From: Zygnema cylindricum
Taxonomy: Eukaryota; Streptophyta; Zygnematophyceae; Zygnematales; Zygnemataceae
Assembly: GCA_037447655.1 (NCBI GenBank)
Contig: JBBHKE010002775.1
Span: 1-59,555 of the forward strand
DNA length: 59,555 nt
Direction of reading: 5' to 3'
Shown here piece by piece: positions 48,441 to 59,461 of the stretch. The notes under the pieces are model-generated. The model was given only the letters and a program-made list of their open reading frames with translations. It was not told where the DNA came from and did not search any database. Both the position numbers and the translations under genes were made by a program. The number at the start of each line of letters is the position of its first letter. Position 1 is the stretch's first letter.

Positions 48441-49987
48441 AAGGGTACATTCGCATGTGCTACAGTTACAGTTATTTTCTGTCGTTTTGCTCCATAACTT
48501 AGAAAAAAACGAGAAAATCCGCAGCCGTACCAGAAAATGAAATTGACACCGTACAAGTTGCGTTACCTTACAACTTTAAATGTACTGCAATTTGTCGTCT
48601 AGCGCGAAGCAGTTTGTCATCTAGCGCATTTCGACCCAATTTCGCGTCCTTCTAGGTCATCTTCAAACTTTATATAAAATCACCTCGCGAGGTGATTTTA
48701 AATAAAGTTCCACGAGGTAAACGAATAGGCAGATGCTGACGCACGTGCCGAAAGTTTTTTACAATGCGCGAAGTACCAAAAAAAAAAAAACCCACCGCAC
48801 GTTTCCAGCCTGTGCGTGGCTTTTTTCCGTGCGCTTTTTTCCGTACAGGGCCGGTGGAGGGGGTTTCGACCATAGTTCAAAAGTAGGCGTTTTTATGGTA
48901 GGCCTTTGGTAGGCGCACAAAACTTGGCACAAAACTCGCGCAGAGTAGGCATACTGTATGGGGTGTGCGTTGTGCACACTCTTGTGCGAACGGACGAATC
49001 TGACGTATTATCATAGTATAGCGCACGCCACCGGACAAAATATTTTAGCGAACCGACACAGCGTAGGATGACATTCCGCGGGAAAAAAAACCCGGAAAAA
49101 AAAAAAAAAAACGCGGACGTAAGTCCTATCGTAAGTTGTGTTATGGGCTTTTCATGTGATCTTCTTAGATCGCTACTTTGACCAGTCACCGTCCGATCGT
49201 CCGAATCTGACGGTTTAAATAAAAAATATCTCAAAACTCACGGAAAAATAAAAATTTGTCCGAATGTTTTTCAAAATGTAGGCATGACGTTTGATTCTCT
49301 ATCGATCGATGTGCAACTCAACCCTGTAACTATTCTTTTTCATTTTGCGACCAATACAATATGGGTCTTAAGGCCATATTGTATGTTTTGCGTACAATAG
49401 GCATATTGTATGGGCCTACTTTCACCTACTTTTGAACTATGATTTCGACCAACGGACGCCATTTCGCAAAAGCGAAGTCCGTGAAAGCGCCTCTCTCTCT
49501 CTCTCTCTCCTTCTCCCGCTAACGCGTCTATCTCACAATTCTTGCAATGAAAAAAGGCAAGAAAGGTATCAAATGAAAGATATATAAAAAATATTTCTTT
49601 TGGCTGTCTTTTAGCTTATTTTGGTGGCAAGTAGAGTGAGAACCGGACAAAAAAAAAATCGGGAAACCATGGCGGAATGTTTTGGAATTTGTGACGTTGA
49701 CGCTATCATAAGTACGCGTGACGTCAAAATGTCACGAACCCTAAACATCTACAATGTCACAAGTAGCTAGACGTCTACAACCGTCTATATTTTGTCAACG
49801 TCATCAATTGTCGCGAGTTTTGTACGCGTCTACAATTGTCACAAATTACACCCACGTCTACATCCGTCACAATCTAAAGTTACGATTTCATTTCTTTACA
49901 TACGAATGGTCTGAAAGTTGTACGAAGAATCTTCGCTAAAAAACAAAGTAACAAGACTAAGTTCCGGCTACATGCGAAAGTACCCTT
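48441..49987. mobile_element. PIF/Harbinger-like element split by an hAT MITE
   Basis: AAGGGTACATTCGCATGT at the left faces ACATGCGAAAGTACCCTT at the right. Removing the nested hAT MITE (48871-49441) leaves about 970 bp. The right 330 bases match 56090-56424. Termini resemble the GGGTGCGTCTCC family at 57788. Bases next to the ends are TAA and TTA, so the expected 3-bp duplication is not clean. A perfect 26-bp palindrome lies inside at 48675-48700. Confidence 0.65.
48871..49441 (-). mobile_element. hAT MITE, 571 bp, nested
   Basis: CATAGTTCAAAAGTAGGCG ... CACCTACTTTTGAACTATG, flanked by GTTTCGAC and ATTTCGAC (7/8). It has both family ends, inverted relative to 18462. Confidence 0.9.
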
Positions 49988-50584
49988 AGTACTAACCAAA
50001 CTATGAAAGATGAATATGTACATCCTTATGACCTTATGGTGCACAACACTACAGTACAGTACTGTAGTTTCCAAGTACTGTACTACCGCTACGGTACAAA
50101 TCGTACACTCAGAATTATGAACCGCTTTTCACACTTTTAACTTCAACTGATCTCAGCAAAAGTGTTCTTTTGGAATTATGATACAGATACAGTTGGTTCA
50201 GAAACTACTGTACTGTAATGTCGTTTTAACAACAAGGCATGCACTTAATTCAGATTCATTGGTTGTAAAATGTGCAACTGTGTAGTTTACTGCTACTGTT
50301 CGAATTTTCGAGTTTTGTCTCTATCCTAAAATGTTTGTGACAAAAAAACCATTGTATAAAATACCATTCTACACCAATGAACCTTTTGCAGTTAGCAACA
50401 CTATTCATGGTATCGTCAGCCAGATCTCCTTCCCAAGAACCCTGACCCCATTAGCCCCAATATTCTTCTCCTACAAAAAGCACTCGGAACTCCTTTTTGC
50501 ACCTTATTTTTCAATTTCGGCCTTATTTTCGATCAATACAGTTCAGTTCATCAATCCACAATAAAAAAACCAGTTGCCGGGAAA
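49988..50584. other. intergenic with TACAGTACTGTA words
   Basis: CTACAGTACAGTACTGTAG at about 50050 and further TACTGTA words near 50080 and 50210 echo the divergent promoter at 10.6 kb. No gene was recognised. Confidence 0.4.
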
Positions 50585-50737
50585 TCACACTTTTTGCGGC
50601 TTTTCAGGGTTTTTCTCTTTGAGATCTTCTTTCACTGTAACCTTTTGATTGATTTCGTACGTACAGCAACCTTTTGGATTGAGTCCATTATATGGACAAT
50701 CCGTTCCCCAAAAACAGCCATCATTTATTAAATACAT
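50585..50737 (-). CDS. possible small Cys-rich protein or 3' exon, 50 codons
   Basis: On the minus strand MYLINDGCFWGTDCPYNGLN, PKGCCTYEINQKVTVKEDLK, EKNPEKPQKV and a stop read without a break. The frame is open further upstream to 50770 (SYFVLVSLMYLIN, hydrophobic), just after a TTTTTTAG acceptor-like site. It may therefore be the last exon of a gene with a membrane or signal segment. Its cysteine pattern (C-x5-C-x9-CC) and charged tail look coding, but I do not recognise the family. It lies about 480 bp downstream of the EAF7 gene on the same strand and could instead be in that gene's 3' region. Confidence 0.4.
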   Translation of the reverse strand: MYLINDGCFWGTDCPYNGLNPKGCCTYEINQKVTVKEDLKEKNPEKPQKV

Positions 50738-51218
50738 CAATGACACCAAAACAAAATAACTAAAAAATTGTCATTTGACTTCGATTCACCATTTCCGAAC
50801 TAAAATACCACCAAGGTCGTGTGACCAATAACACTTATAAATGCAAAAGCAAAAAAAAAAAAAAGGAAACACGACAAGAAAAGTTCAAAAGTACAAAACA
50901 ACAGTCGCAAATGTCTTCTCATTACAACAACCCATCCAAAAGTACAACAAATTTGATACCGCACTTTGACTAAGGTTGAAATTACGGAATACGGTCAAAA
51001 AGTACGGGCATATAAGGTACAAAAAAATCGAATGTAGATGCTAAAAGCCAAAAAACTCTGTACAAGTAACCACATGATTTAGGATATACTCGTGGTTTGC
51101 TACCTCTCGACTAACCTCAACAATACACTCTACGATACCACAACAATCCTTCCAAAAAATATACATCCATATGTATCTTTACCATTTCTATCAATTTTTT
51201 TTTTATTAAAAACACCCA

Positions 51219-53489
51219 TCAACAATTGCTTTCCATGGTTGTGGATTGCCATTTCCTCAAATCTTCTTTAGTCAATGTGAAATCCTCCACTTTCCTTCCA
51301 AACATTTTTGTTTCCTCGTCGTCTTCCTTCTGGTAAGAAAAAAAAGTCACCCAATGTCATTACGACAACTTTCTCGACCTTTCTCACAAAAGTCCTACTG
51401 AAAAGCGAAAAAAAAAAAACAAAGGAAATTAAAAAACGCAAAAGACAGGAAGACAGGCAAGTCAAAAACTCTCAAATGACGGGCAACTGCTACTTTAAAA
51501 ACTCTCATGAAAACAGGCAAGTTAATCATAGACCTTTACCCAAACATTCTCTTATCCAAACCTACAAAAAATTGAAGCCTAAGTAACATCCAAGCCTGTA
51601 ATAAAATCAACAATTAGAGTCAAATCCAGAATTATAATTGAATCTGAGCCAAGACAGCATAGAATCCATTGCCCAACAAGGTATAAAGAAAATTCCAGAT
51701 TAACATAACTAGAACTCAAAATAAAACTCAAAATAATAAAACTATTCTCCACAATTTACGGAATACAATGAACAAGAACCGAATACTTTCCAGGAATTGC
51801 GCAAAAGCACACCTCGGCATTATCCTCGACATAACTCCCACCCTTTTAATACTGATTGCAAATTCCATTTTTCACGTTCCTTCAGAAGACAAGTTTTCTT
51901 TTTTCTAGTACTTACCAAGTTTTCGAGAATGTAAAAACGCCCGAGTTGTGATTCCACTTCCTCAGCAGTGACGTGCCGATTTAATCTGTCACATAAAAAA
52001 AGAAAAGAGAAAAAAGGCGCCATAAATGCTTTGAGCTAGAAGTTATTATGAGTTGGAGAATGTTATAAAGGACGCTATAAACTTGCGGATCCACCCCTAA
52101 ACTGAACAAGGAAATCCCGATTGCAAACATTGAAACACCTATTTACAAAAAAATACAATATAAAGTGAAAAGAAGAACAAAGCAGCATATCCAGCTTTCA
52201 AATTCAGCTTAATGCCTAAAAGAAATGAGAAGAAATCTTTAAAAGAACGTTCGATCCAATTCCCATCTGAACTAAATAAGGTTTTTAACTAAATTCTGTT
52301 ACTAACTAAATACTGTTACTAACTTCAAAGTGAAATCCGGCACATACTTAGCCTTGAGGTGCTCCATGAGGCCGAAAAGCACAAAATGGCGGTGAATTCC
52401 TGTAACACCAGATGTACACCCCTGTTTGTCAAAATGACGTAGCATTCCACAAAGTCGGAGAGAGAGCATTTCCACATGACACACCCATCAAAGAGGCAAT
52501 GAATCTCCACAACTGCCTACCTTGACTTCCATGAAAAGCTTCCATGCCACCCATAACATGCTGAGCATACATGCATGGATGTTACATGAAATGAGGCACA
52601 TGTAAACGCAATGCCATACGATGACATGCAAACATTTTGACAAATGATCACATGATGGCACATGGCATCAATGAATGACATCATCATACATGAATGAACA
52701 TACGTGAAATGATGCATGAATGTTAACATCATCATGACATCAGGTCACTAGATGTTGTAGATCGTGGTAGACTGTGGCAACCACCATAACAACACGACTA
52801 TGATGACGTGACCGAAAATCATCAAGCAAATAAACATGATAGTACCTCACATCAAAACACCAAGTATCATCAAGAAATGAAAATCACATAATTCACCACC
52901 ATGAGACCATCAAGTCATAGCAAGAGATGAAATCACATCAAAAGCACATCAAACAACATCACAAGACATGACATGACACGACATCACATGACATCACATG
53001 ACCACGTCACATCAAATCAAATCACATAAAATCGCATCGCATCACATCACATCACAACATATCACACCACATCATCACATGTCACATCACGTCACATCCA
53101 ATCTCAACAACATCACATCACACCACATCCAACCAAATCACCTCTCTTTACATCTCATCACATCTCATTTCATTACATCACATCACATCACATAACATCA
53201 CATCACATCACATCACGTCACATCACATCACATCACATCATCAGACCACACATCAAAAATTACATCAGAATCACATGACATCAAATCACATCAAACAACA
53301 TTACCTCGCTTTACAGACCAGACAATATCACATCAAAATGGACCACTCTATATCCAATCCAAGCTCTCCTCCCTCACCTTTCAATTTCACTGGACTGTAT
53401 TTCCCCAGGCCTTCCAGCAGGGCGATCTCAAGCGCCAGCTGTCTAGGCGGACCAGGGTTTGTAACAAACCCTAACTTCTTCACTGCCAT
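51219..53489 (-). CDS. EAF7/MRGBP-like subunit of NuA4 histone acetyltransferase, 122 aa
   Basis: Minus-strand exons 53489-53378, 52399-52324, 51985-51916 and 51329-51219 join in consistent phases (1, 2, 0) with GT-AG borders. The protein follows the EAF7/MRGBP core in order: QLALEIALLEGLGKYSPVKL, KGIHRHFVLFGLMEHLKAKY, a short link, RHVTAEEVESQLGRFYILEN, then VEDFTLTKEDLRKW. Human MRGBP has the same sequence of elements: the start of an acidic helix, PVGVNRHF, a V/I-W-x-x-L...Y helix and a closing NFVLP. The family links MRG15/EAF3 to the NuA4/TIP60 acetyltransferase in the nucleus. At 122 aa it is short but complete for a plant member. The usual Trp of the third element is a Glu here (EEVESQL). 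An in-frame upstream ATG at 53516 would add nine residues and lies in a duplicated segment. No frame damage is seen. Confidence 0.8.
52560..53335. repeat. CATCA-type satellite in intron 1 of the EAF7-like gene
   Basis: From about 52930 to 53300 the sequence is nearly all CATCACAT-type 5-bp units with drift. From 52560 to 52900 looser ATGAATG/CATGACATC words form an older, more degraded part. It fills most of the 978-bp intron and creates spurious Ser/His/Thr-rich open frames. Confidence 0.85.
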
Positions 53490-53502
53490 GGCTTTTACTT
53501 GA

Positions 53503-53643
53503 ACGCCTGCCTCCAACGGAAAGCCTCTGCCGTATTATGTGACATCTGTCACATTTTTACGTGTGTTAATAGAGACGCCTGCCTCCAACGGAAAGCCTCT
53601 GCCGTATTATGTGACATCTGTCACATTTTTACGTGTGTTAATA
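53503..53643. repeat. 72-bp tandem duplication at the EAF7-like gene 5' end
   Basis: Two nearly identical units (53503-53574 and 53575-53643), each with CCTCCAACGGAAAGCCTCTG and TGTGACATCTGTCACA. The first overlaps the alternative ATG at 53516. TGTGACATCTGTCACA is itself an inverted repeat, so any factor site there is doubled. Confidence 0.9.
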
Positions 53644-53741
53644 GAAAGCGCGGCAAACTGTGGACAGTGGATAGCGTGTACGACGTGTTCGGTTCTCATC
53701 GCCTATTCGTGTTGGCGATTTTTTTTACTCTTCATTTGAAA

Positions 53742-53909
53742 ATCGCGCACATCGTCCAGGGTGTTCATCGCGCACATCGTCCAGGGTGTTCATCGCGCAC
53801 ATCGTCCAGTTTGAAGAGACTCTCTTCAAACAAGACGATGTGCGCGATCGTCCAGTGTGGAGATACTCTCCTTGGCGAGGAGAGTATCTTCACACTGGAC
53901 GACGTGCGC
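53742..53909. repeat. 25-bp tandem units followed by two hairpins
   Basis: Three units of ATCGCGCACATCGTCCAGGG start at 53742, 53767 and 53792. The third becomes the left arm of a hairpin (53795-53846; CAGTTTGAAGAGA facing CTCTTCAAAC, with outer CGCGCACATCGTC facing GACGATGTGCGCG). A second hairpin (53847-53909) pairs GTCCAGTGTGGAGATACTCT with AGAGTATCTTCACACTGGAC over a 7-base loop. The third-unit motif is reused in its outer arm. Confidence 0.85.
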
Positions 53910-56900
53910 AATTGCTTCGCGAATCTAGAAAAGCTAAAAATCCAACGGTCGATAATTACGCCTATAATGTTGGAGCGATCCAGTAAACATGTTTCGAAAT
54001 GTTTCATTTGACAAAAAAAAAGATTTGTACGAATATGTACGAAAGTGTACGACATACACCACTTTTCCTCTAATGGAAGTTCACCCTTACTCTTCTTTTT
54101 CTCTTTTCACGAATTGTTTTCGGCCTTGTCTACTTAGCACAAAACTTTGCGTGAAGATAGTAAAAACAAATACTTTTCAAAACAATTCCTTTCCATACTA
54201 GATTGGTTTCCAGTTTTTGGCCATTTGCTTTTTAATCGGTCTTGTCGTATTCGGCGACATTCCTTATTTTTTTAAGGCCATTTTCCCTCCAATTGTTGCC
54301 AAAGTTCACGTATGGTACACAAGAAGATATTTCTTATAACACCAAACTTATTTAGTTTCATTCGTTCCGTAATTTATGATTGATTTCACCTCAAGTTTTC
54401 CTCTTCATTCATGTTGCTCAACTGGTTGCAAATCATAGTTGGATTCACGGTCACACCCACACAGGGAGGCAAAAAGGCATAAATACGTCAGAGATGCATC
54501 AAGCCAACATTAAAGGAATGAAGTAGATTAACAAAATTTGGAAAAACAAAAAAAATGCCCTAAATTGGAAAAACAAAAAAATAGCCCTACATAACAGATT
54601 GTCTTTATCTTTCATCATTTTTCTTAACAACTTTGCAAAATAGGTCTTTTCGTCCAATTCGAAATGCTTCTCATGGTAACTTATAAGGTATCACCATGTT
54701 TCCCAATCCTTTTGGGCTTTGGAAGGAGCATTAATGCTTTAAGCTCCCCCATCGAAGCTTTAGTTTATTAAACTAATTTGTTCGCGGTGCTTTTCTTTGG
54801 AACCTTGCCCCTAAGGATCCTTTGTAACCTCAAGATTAAAAAAGACATTTTGTTTTGCACAACACATATTGTACTTGGCGTGTACACACCTCTCTCTTTT
54901 TTTCCCACTAATTCGAATTTTCTCTTCCCATTTTTACATCAGTTTACCAGCCATAATATTTTTCATTGTTCGGATTTATTGTTAGCTTGTAAATAAGTTC
55001 CATTATCAATCTATTCCCAAGGTCTTGCTTCTAGTTTGGCAACCACCACAACACCACCAACGTATATAAGGTGTTCGACTTTATTGTAATCCATCATCTC
55101 ATTATGTTGTCTAATGGATGACTATCTTGTTTTAGTTCATGTAGTCTTAAAATTCACCGAAAACTTATTTCTCGTTTAACCTTCATTATTTTATTCTTGT
55201 TTGCTTTGATAGGAAACCTAAGTCCAATTTCTTTTGTTTTTTTCCCTCATAAAGGAAATCCACTAATAAGTGCAACAACATGTCATCAATAATGCAACCA
55301 TCACTAATTGTAATAACCTTTCACGAGGGGCCCTTTTCACGTAAAGCACTATAACTTTTCCCGAGGATACTCTTTAGTACTTGACCTGATGGTACACTAA
55401 TTTCAACCTTACTCCTCTTGTCTTCCCGAAAGTTGTCTTTTGTATAATTCGATTGCCCCTTAACTTGCGACACCTTTCGCTTTAGGGCAAGCCTTGCATT
55501 TGTGATCGGGCTATAGATAAGAGGGTGCCTATATGCTCCATTGCTTGCACTTTCGGGAGAAACCAACAACATACGATATGGTTTGACATTTAAATTGATC
55601 TAAGGATAATCGCGGACAACGAGTGGGTACTCTGTTTTTACACGGAGTGCTAAGGACATTCAATGACGTAGTTCTCATAAACCCTATATTATTGCAAATT
55701 CCTCATGTATCTCCCTCACCCTCCCTATCTCCCTTCGCATTGTATATAGGCGCCGTGGCTCGAGATGAAGCCGCCTCAAAGAATGGTTCTAACGCGCCAC
55801 ACGAGCGGGAACATTTTGGGACGAGGGAGAGTACTCACTATTTTTTTCCGTGCCCGTCACGCGCATGTACGGAAAAAAAATTGCAGGGGTCTCGGACCTC
55901 AACTTTCGTTCATGTCGTAGAAGTTTACGTTGTTGTCGCCTCTCCTCTCTCTTTTTCACACATCGTTTTATTTCACACTTTTTATCAAAACAATACTGTT
56001 ATGAAATAACAAATCTTTAAAAAACAATTATTTTGACTACCTTTAGGTAGATCTTGAGGGCAAGTCGAGTGAGAAAATTTGAAAAATCAAAATTGGGAAG
56101 CCATGGCGAAAAGTTATTGAATCAGTGACATCGACGTTTTTGCAAGTGAGCATGGCGTCACAATGTCACAAAACCCAAAACATCTACAATGTCACAAAAA
56201 ACTAGACGTCTTCAACCGTCCCTGTTTTTATAGACGTCACCTGTGATAAGTTTAGTAGTCGTCTTCAATCGTCACAAGTTGTACCCACGTCTACAACCGT
56301 CATCTTTCAAAGTTATGATTTCATTTTCGCACATTAGAACGCTCTGAAAAGTACAGTAGTACGTAAAATCTTCAATAAAATCAAAAGTAATTCTTAAAAG
56401 TACTGGTTACATGGGAACATACCCTAACATATATTTGAAACCGAAATGGCAAAAGACCAGAGCAGTTCAAAACATAGTTGTTCATAGCGATTAGTGCGAA
56501 CGTTTTATTGGCAACGAATTATACGTAACGAACGCATTGAAACTTTTGAACAAATCGTTAAAAATCGTTAATGAATTTTTTTCCGTACTATTCCGTATAT
56601 GTAAAACAAAAAAAAATCTACATATAGCGCAGTTTGTAAGTTTCTCGTTAAATGAGCGCTAAAATATTATAAACATTTAAATAAATATCACACTCCATGT
56701 TGGTATTGTAATTCCATCATCAGCTGGTAGCGGAGAATGCGAATGTAGGCTATGCCAATAATGTTGCAAACTTGGGCTTGAACGTCCGCAAGTGCAAATA
56801 TTTATCAAATTCCATCTGTCTGAGCCTATCTGACACGCAGCCATTTCTCTGCCTTCTCTCTTTATCTCTCTGCTTCTTTTGTAAAAATTTGAAGAAGATG

Positions 56901-57099
56901 CCCATACAATTTTCAAACTTACCGCACAAAAATAGTGTGATGTTTCCAACGTCTCTTGTCAAAAATGTCCGTACATTTTGGATGAAATGACTTACAAGTT
57001 TACCGGACAAAAAGTACATCGCGTTTTTTTGCGTTTTTTTCAAAAGTCACGAATTATACGTTTCAATTGAGAAAATTGAAAAAATTGCACGATTTTAAC
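53910..57099. other. intergenic, no gene recognised
   Basis: Frames near 53990 and 55320 were not convincing. 54240-55620 has some polypeptide-like but broken frames that may be an old retroelement. 55840-56424 matches the right part of the PIF-like element at 48441-49987 and ends GGTTACATGGGAACATACCC. Confidence 0.4.
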
Positions 57100-57114
57100 A
57101 ACTATGGTTCAAAA

Positions 57115-57379
57115 CATAGTTCAAAAGTAGGTGAAAGTAGGCCCATACAATATGCTTATTGTACGCAAAACATACAATATGACCTTAAGGCCCATATTGT
57201 ATTGGTCGCAAAATGAAAAAAAAAGAAACACGGTTGAGTTGCACATTGTTCGATAGAGGATTTAACGTCATCGAACGGTCGCTGATCAAAGTAGCGATCT
57301 AAGAAGATCACATGAAAAGCCCATAACACAACTTGCGCCTACCAAAGGCCTACCATAAAACGCCTACTTTTGAGTTATG
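57115..57379 (+). mobile_element. hAT MITE, 265 bp, target duplication GTTCAAAA
   Basis: CATAGTTCAAAAGTAGG ... CGCCTACTTTTGAGTTATG between perfect GTTCAAAA copies (57107-57114 and 57380-57387). Confidence 0.9.
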
Positions 57380-57387
57380 GTTCAAAA

Positions 57388-58569
57388 CATAGTTCAAAAG
57401 TAGGTGAAAGTACACCCATACAATATGCCTATTGTACGCAAAAAATACAATATACCCTTAAGACCCATATTGTATAGGCCGCAAAATGAAATAAAATAGT
57501 AACAGGGTTGAGTTGCACATTGATCGAGAGAGAATTGAATGTCATGTCTAAATTTGAAAAAAAAAACGGACAAAAAAATCTTTTACTGTGAGTTTTGAGC
57601 GACTTTTTATTTAAACCGTCAGATTCGGACGATCGGACGGTCGCTGAAAAGAAGCGATCTAAGAAGATCACATGAAAAGCCTTTAATAAACTTACGATAG
57701 GACTATCGTCATATTTGGACGATCGGACGATCGCTGATCGAAGTAGCGACTTAAGACGATCACATGAAAAGCCCATAACACAACTTAGGGTGCTTCTCCA
57801 TGTGTCTAAGTAAGGGTTTTTTTCTGCGTTTTCCTTTAAAACGTAGAGCCGTACAGCGTAAGTTTCAACCGTACAAAAAATTAGAAAAAATGAAAAGTAC
57901 ATTTTGCGTCATCATAGAATTTAGGATGTACTACATGCTGTCGTCTTGTGCTCTTCGACCCACGGCCACGCCAAAAAACTTCATCTTCAAACTTTTCTTT
58001 AAAACACAGGGAAGATGTGTTTTAAAACAAAGTATATTCGAAAAACAAGTAGGAACACTTATTCCCACGTGTAAAAATTTATACACAAATTTCAAACGAA
58101 TTCAATCGACGGCGAAAAGTACAGTATTCGTTATTTTTTGTCCATTTGCGTCCATTAAAGTACACAATTTGTTTTGTTTTGTCGCATTTCATTCAGTACA
58201 GATTTTTTCGTTCCAGGGGTCTAAAAATTACGATGCCATTTGACGAAATCTTGAGAAATCTTTGACATCGCCCCATCAAGTCGCACACGCCGCCTCTCTC
58301 ATGCAGTTTCGCAATTTTTCACAATTTGGTGCGTCATCACAGATTGTACACTGTCGACAGCCGTCATGGGCATTGTCGACATATACAATCGTCACGCCTT
58401 TAAGTGACAACTTCGTTAAGTACACATAGGGACATCCGAAATCCGGGTCCGTCGGATCTGCGCTAAAAAACAAAGTAAATTCTCTAAGTTTCAAGTACAT
58501 GGAGACGCACCCTTACGATGAAGGCGCTGACAAAAGACCTACAATGGAAACGTCTACTTTTGAACTATG
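57388..58569 (+). mobile_element. hAT element, 1182 bp, abutting the previous one
   Basis: It starts at the base after the previous element's right target duplication and ends CTACTTTTGAACTATG, followed by GCTCAAAA (58570-58577). It shares the middle GTTCAAAA copy with its neighbour. About 725 bp of its length is a nested TTA-flanked element. Confidence 0.9.
57788..58512. mobile_element. PIF/Harbinger-like MITE, 725 bp, TTA duplication
   Basis: GGGTGCTTCTCCATG ... CATGGAGACGCACCC between TTA (57785-57787) and TTA (58513-58515). The uninterrupted hAT copy at 18462-18765 reads CAGCTTACGATAAAGG at the same place, confirming the empty site. The 3-bp TTA duplication and GGG terminus fit PIF/Harbinger. 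The interior open frame (57800-58243) is not recognisable. Confidence 0.85.
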
Positions 58570-58577
58570 GCTCAAAA

Positions 58578-59461
58578 CCTGGCCAAGTTGAATCCGTACA
58601 GTATGTACCTTTTGTTTGATCCACAATTCTTTCTGTCCACTCGTTTTTCTGATTTTATGAATAAATCCAATTATTTTCTCGTTTTTCTTGTTGATATCTC
58701 CGCTATAACAGCTGTATGATGCATGGATACCATTCAAGGTGGCGTTCCATCAAGAAGATCTGTAAACGTACGGTAAACATTACAGATTGATACATTTTGA
58801 TCAGTGTACTATCGCGCAGAGTTTGTAATCCACGTGTACAAATAAGAGTGGTTCCACGTAAGATAAGATCGTATTTGAAAATCGTCAAATATTTTTTACA
58901 CCGACCAACTTCAACTCAAAATCGTCATTTGCATACGATGTACGTGCGGACCAGGGTATGTACCAAACAAATTTTGTACTATTTGCAAATGTTTGTCAGA
59001 CGCCAACTCATTATTTTTAGGGTTTTTGCTTTTTCGCGTGACGAATGAGCGCTTCCACAAATAGTGTGACAAATGGCCGGTCACAAAAATAATGCAACGA
59101 AAGCTCGTTACGAGATCACTTTCGTGGTTTCCGTTGAATTTTTGACTGCATATATCATGTGCGAAATTTTTCGATTTCCGTTGGTTGCCGTCCTGACATG
59201 TACATTCAGTATCCAACATGTCGCGCCCCAATTTTTTTTTGTAAATCGTGATGTACCTCCTCGAGGTACATCACCATTTACAAAAACTTTGGAAGGGAAT
59301 GCTTCGCGAAAAAGTATCCAACGGTCATTCTTTCCTCCCAGACCTTTGGAGATTATTGGCAAGATTTTCTGTGATGTTGTTCGCGTATAAAATCTGTTGA
59401 TATTTATGTATTTTCTAGAGCTGTATTGGAAAAATAAATAGAGTAAGTCAGCAAAGGCAAC
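58578..59461. other. intergenic with a strong hairpin
   Basis: 59240-59282 is a hairpin with 20-bp arms (TGTAAATCGTGATGTACCTC against GAGGTACATCACCATTTACA, one mismatch) and a 3-base loop. Nothing else was recognised. Confidence 0.5.

Noticed and set aside
53499-54011. 170-codon plus-strand frame over the 72-bp duplication and hairpins
   Set aside because: It depends on repeated sequence and lies opposite the EAF7-like gene start; no domain was recognised.
55321-55572. Minus-strand frame of 83 codons as a retroelement protein
   Set aside because: Composition is suggestive, but no reverse transcriptase, integrase or gag motif could be identified.
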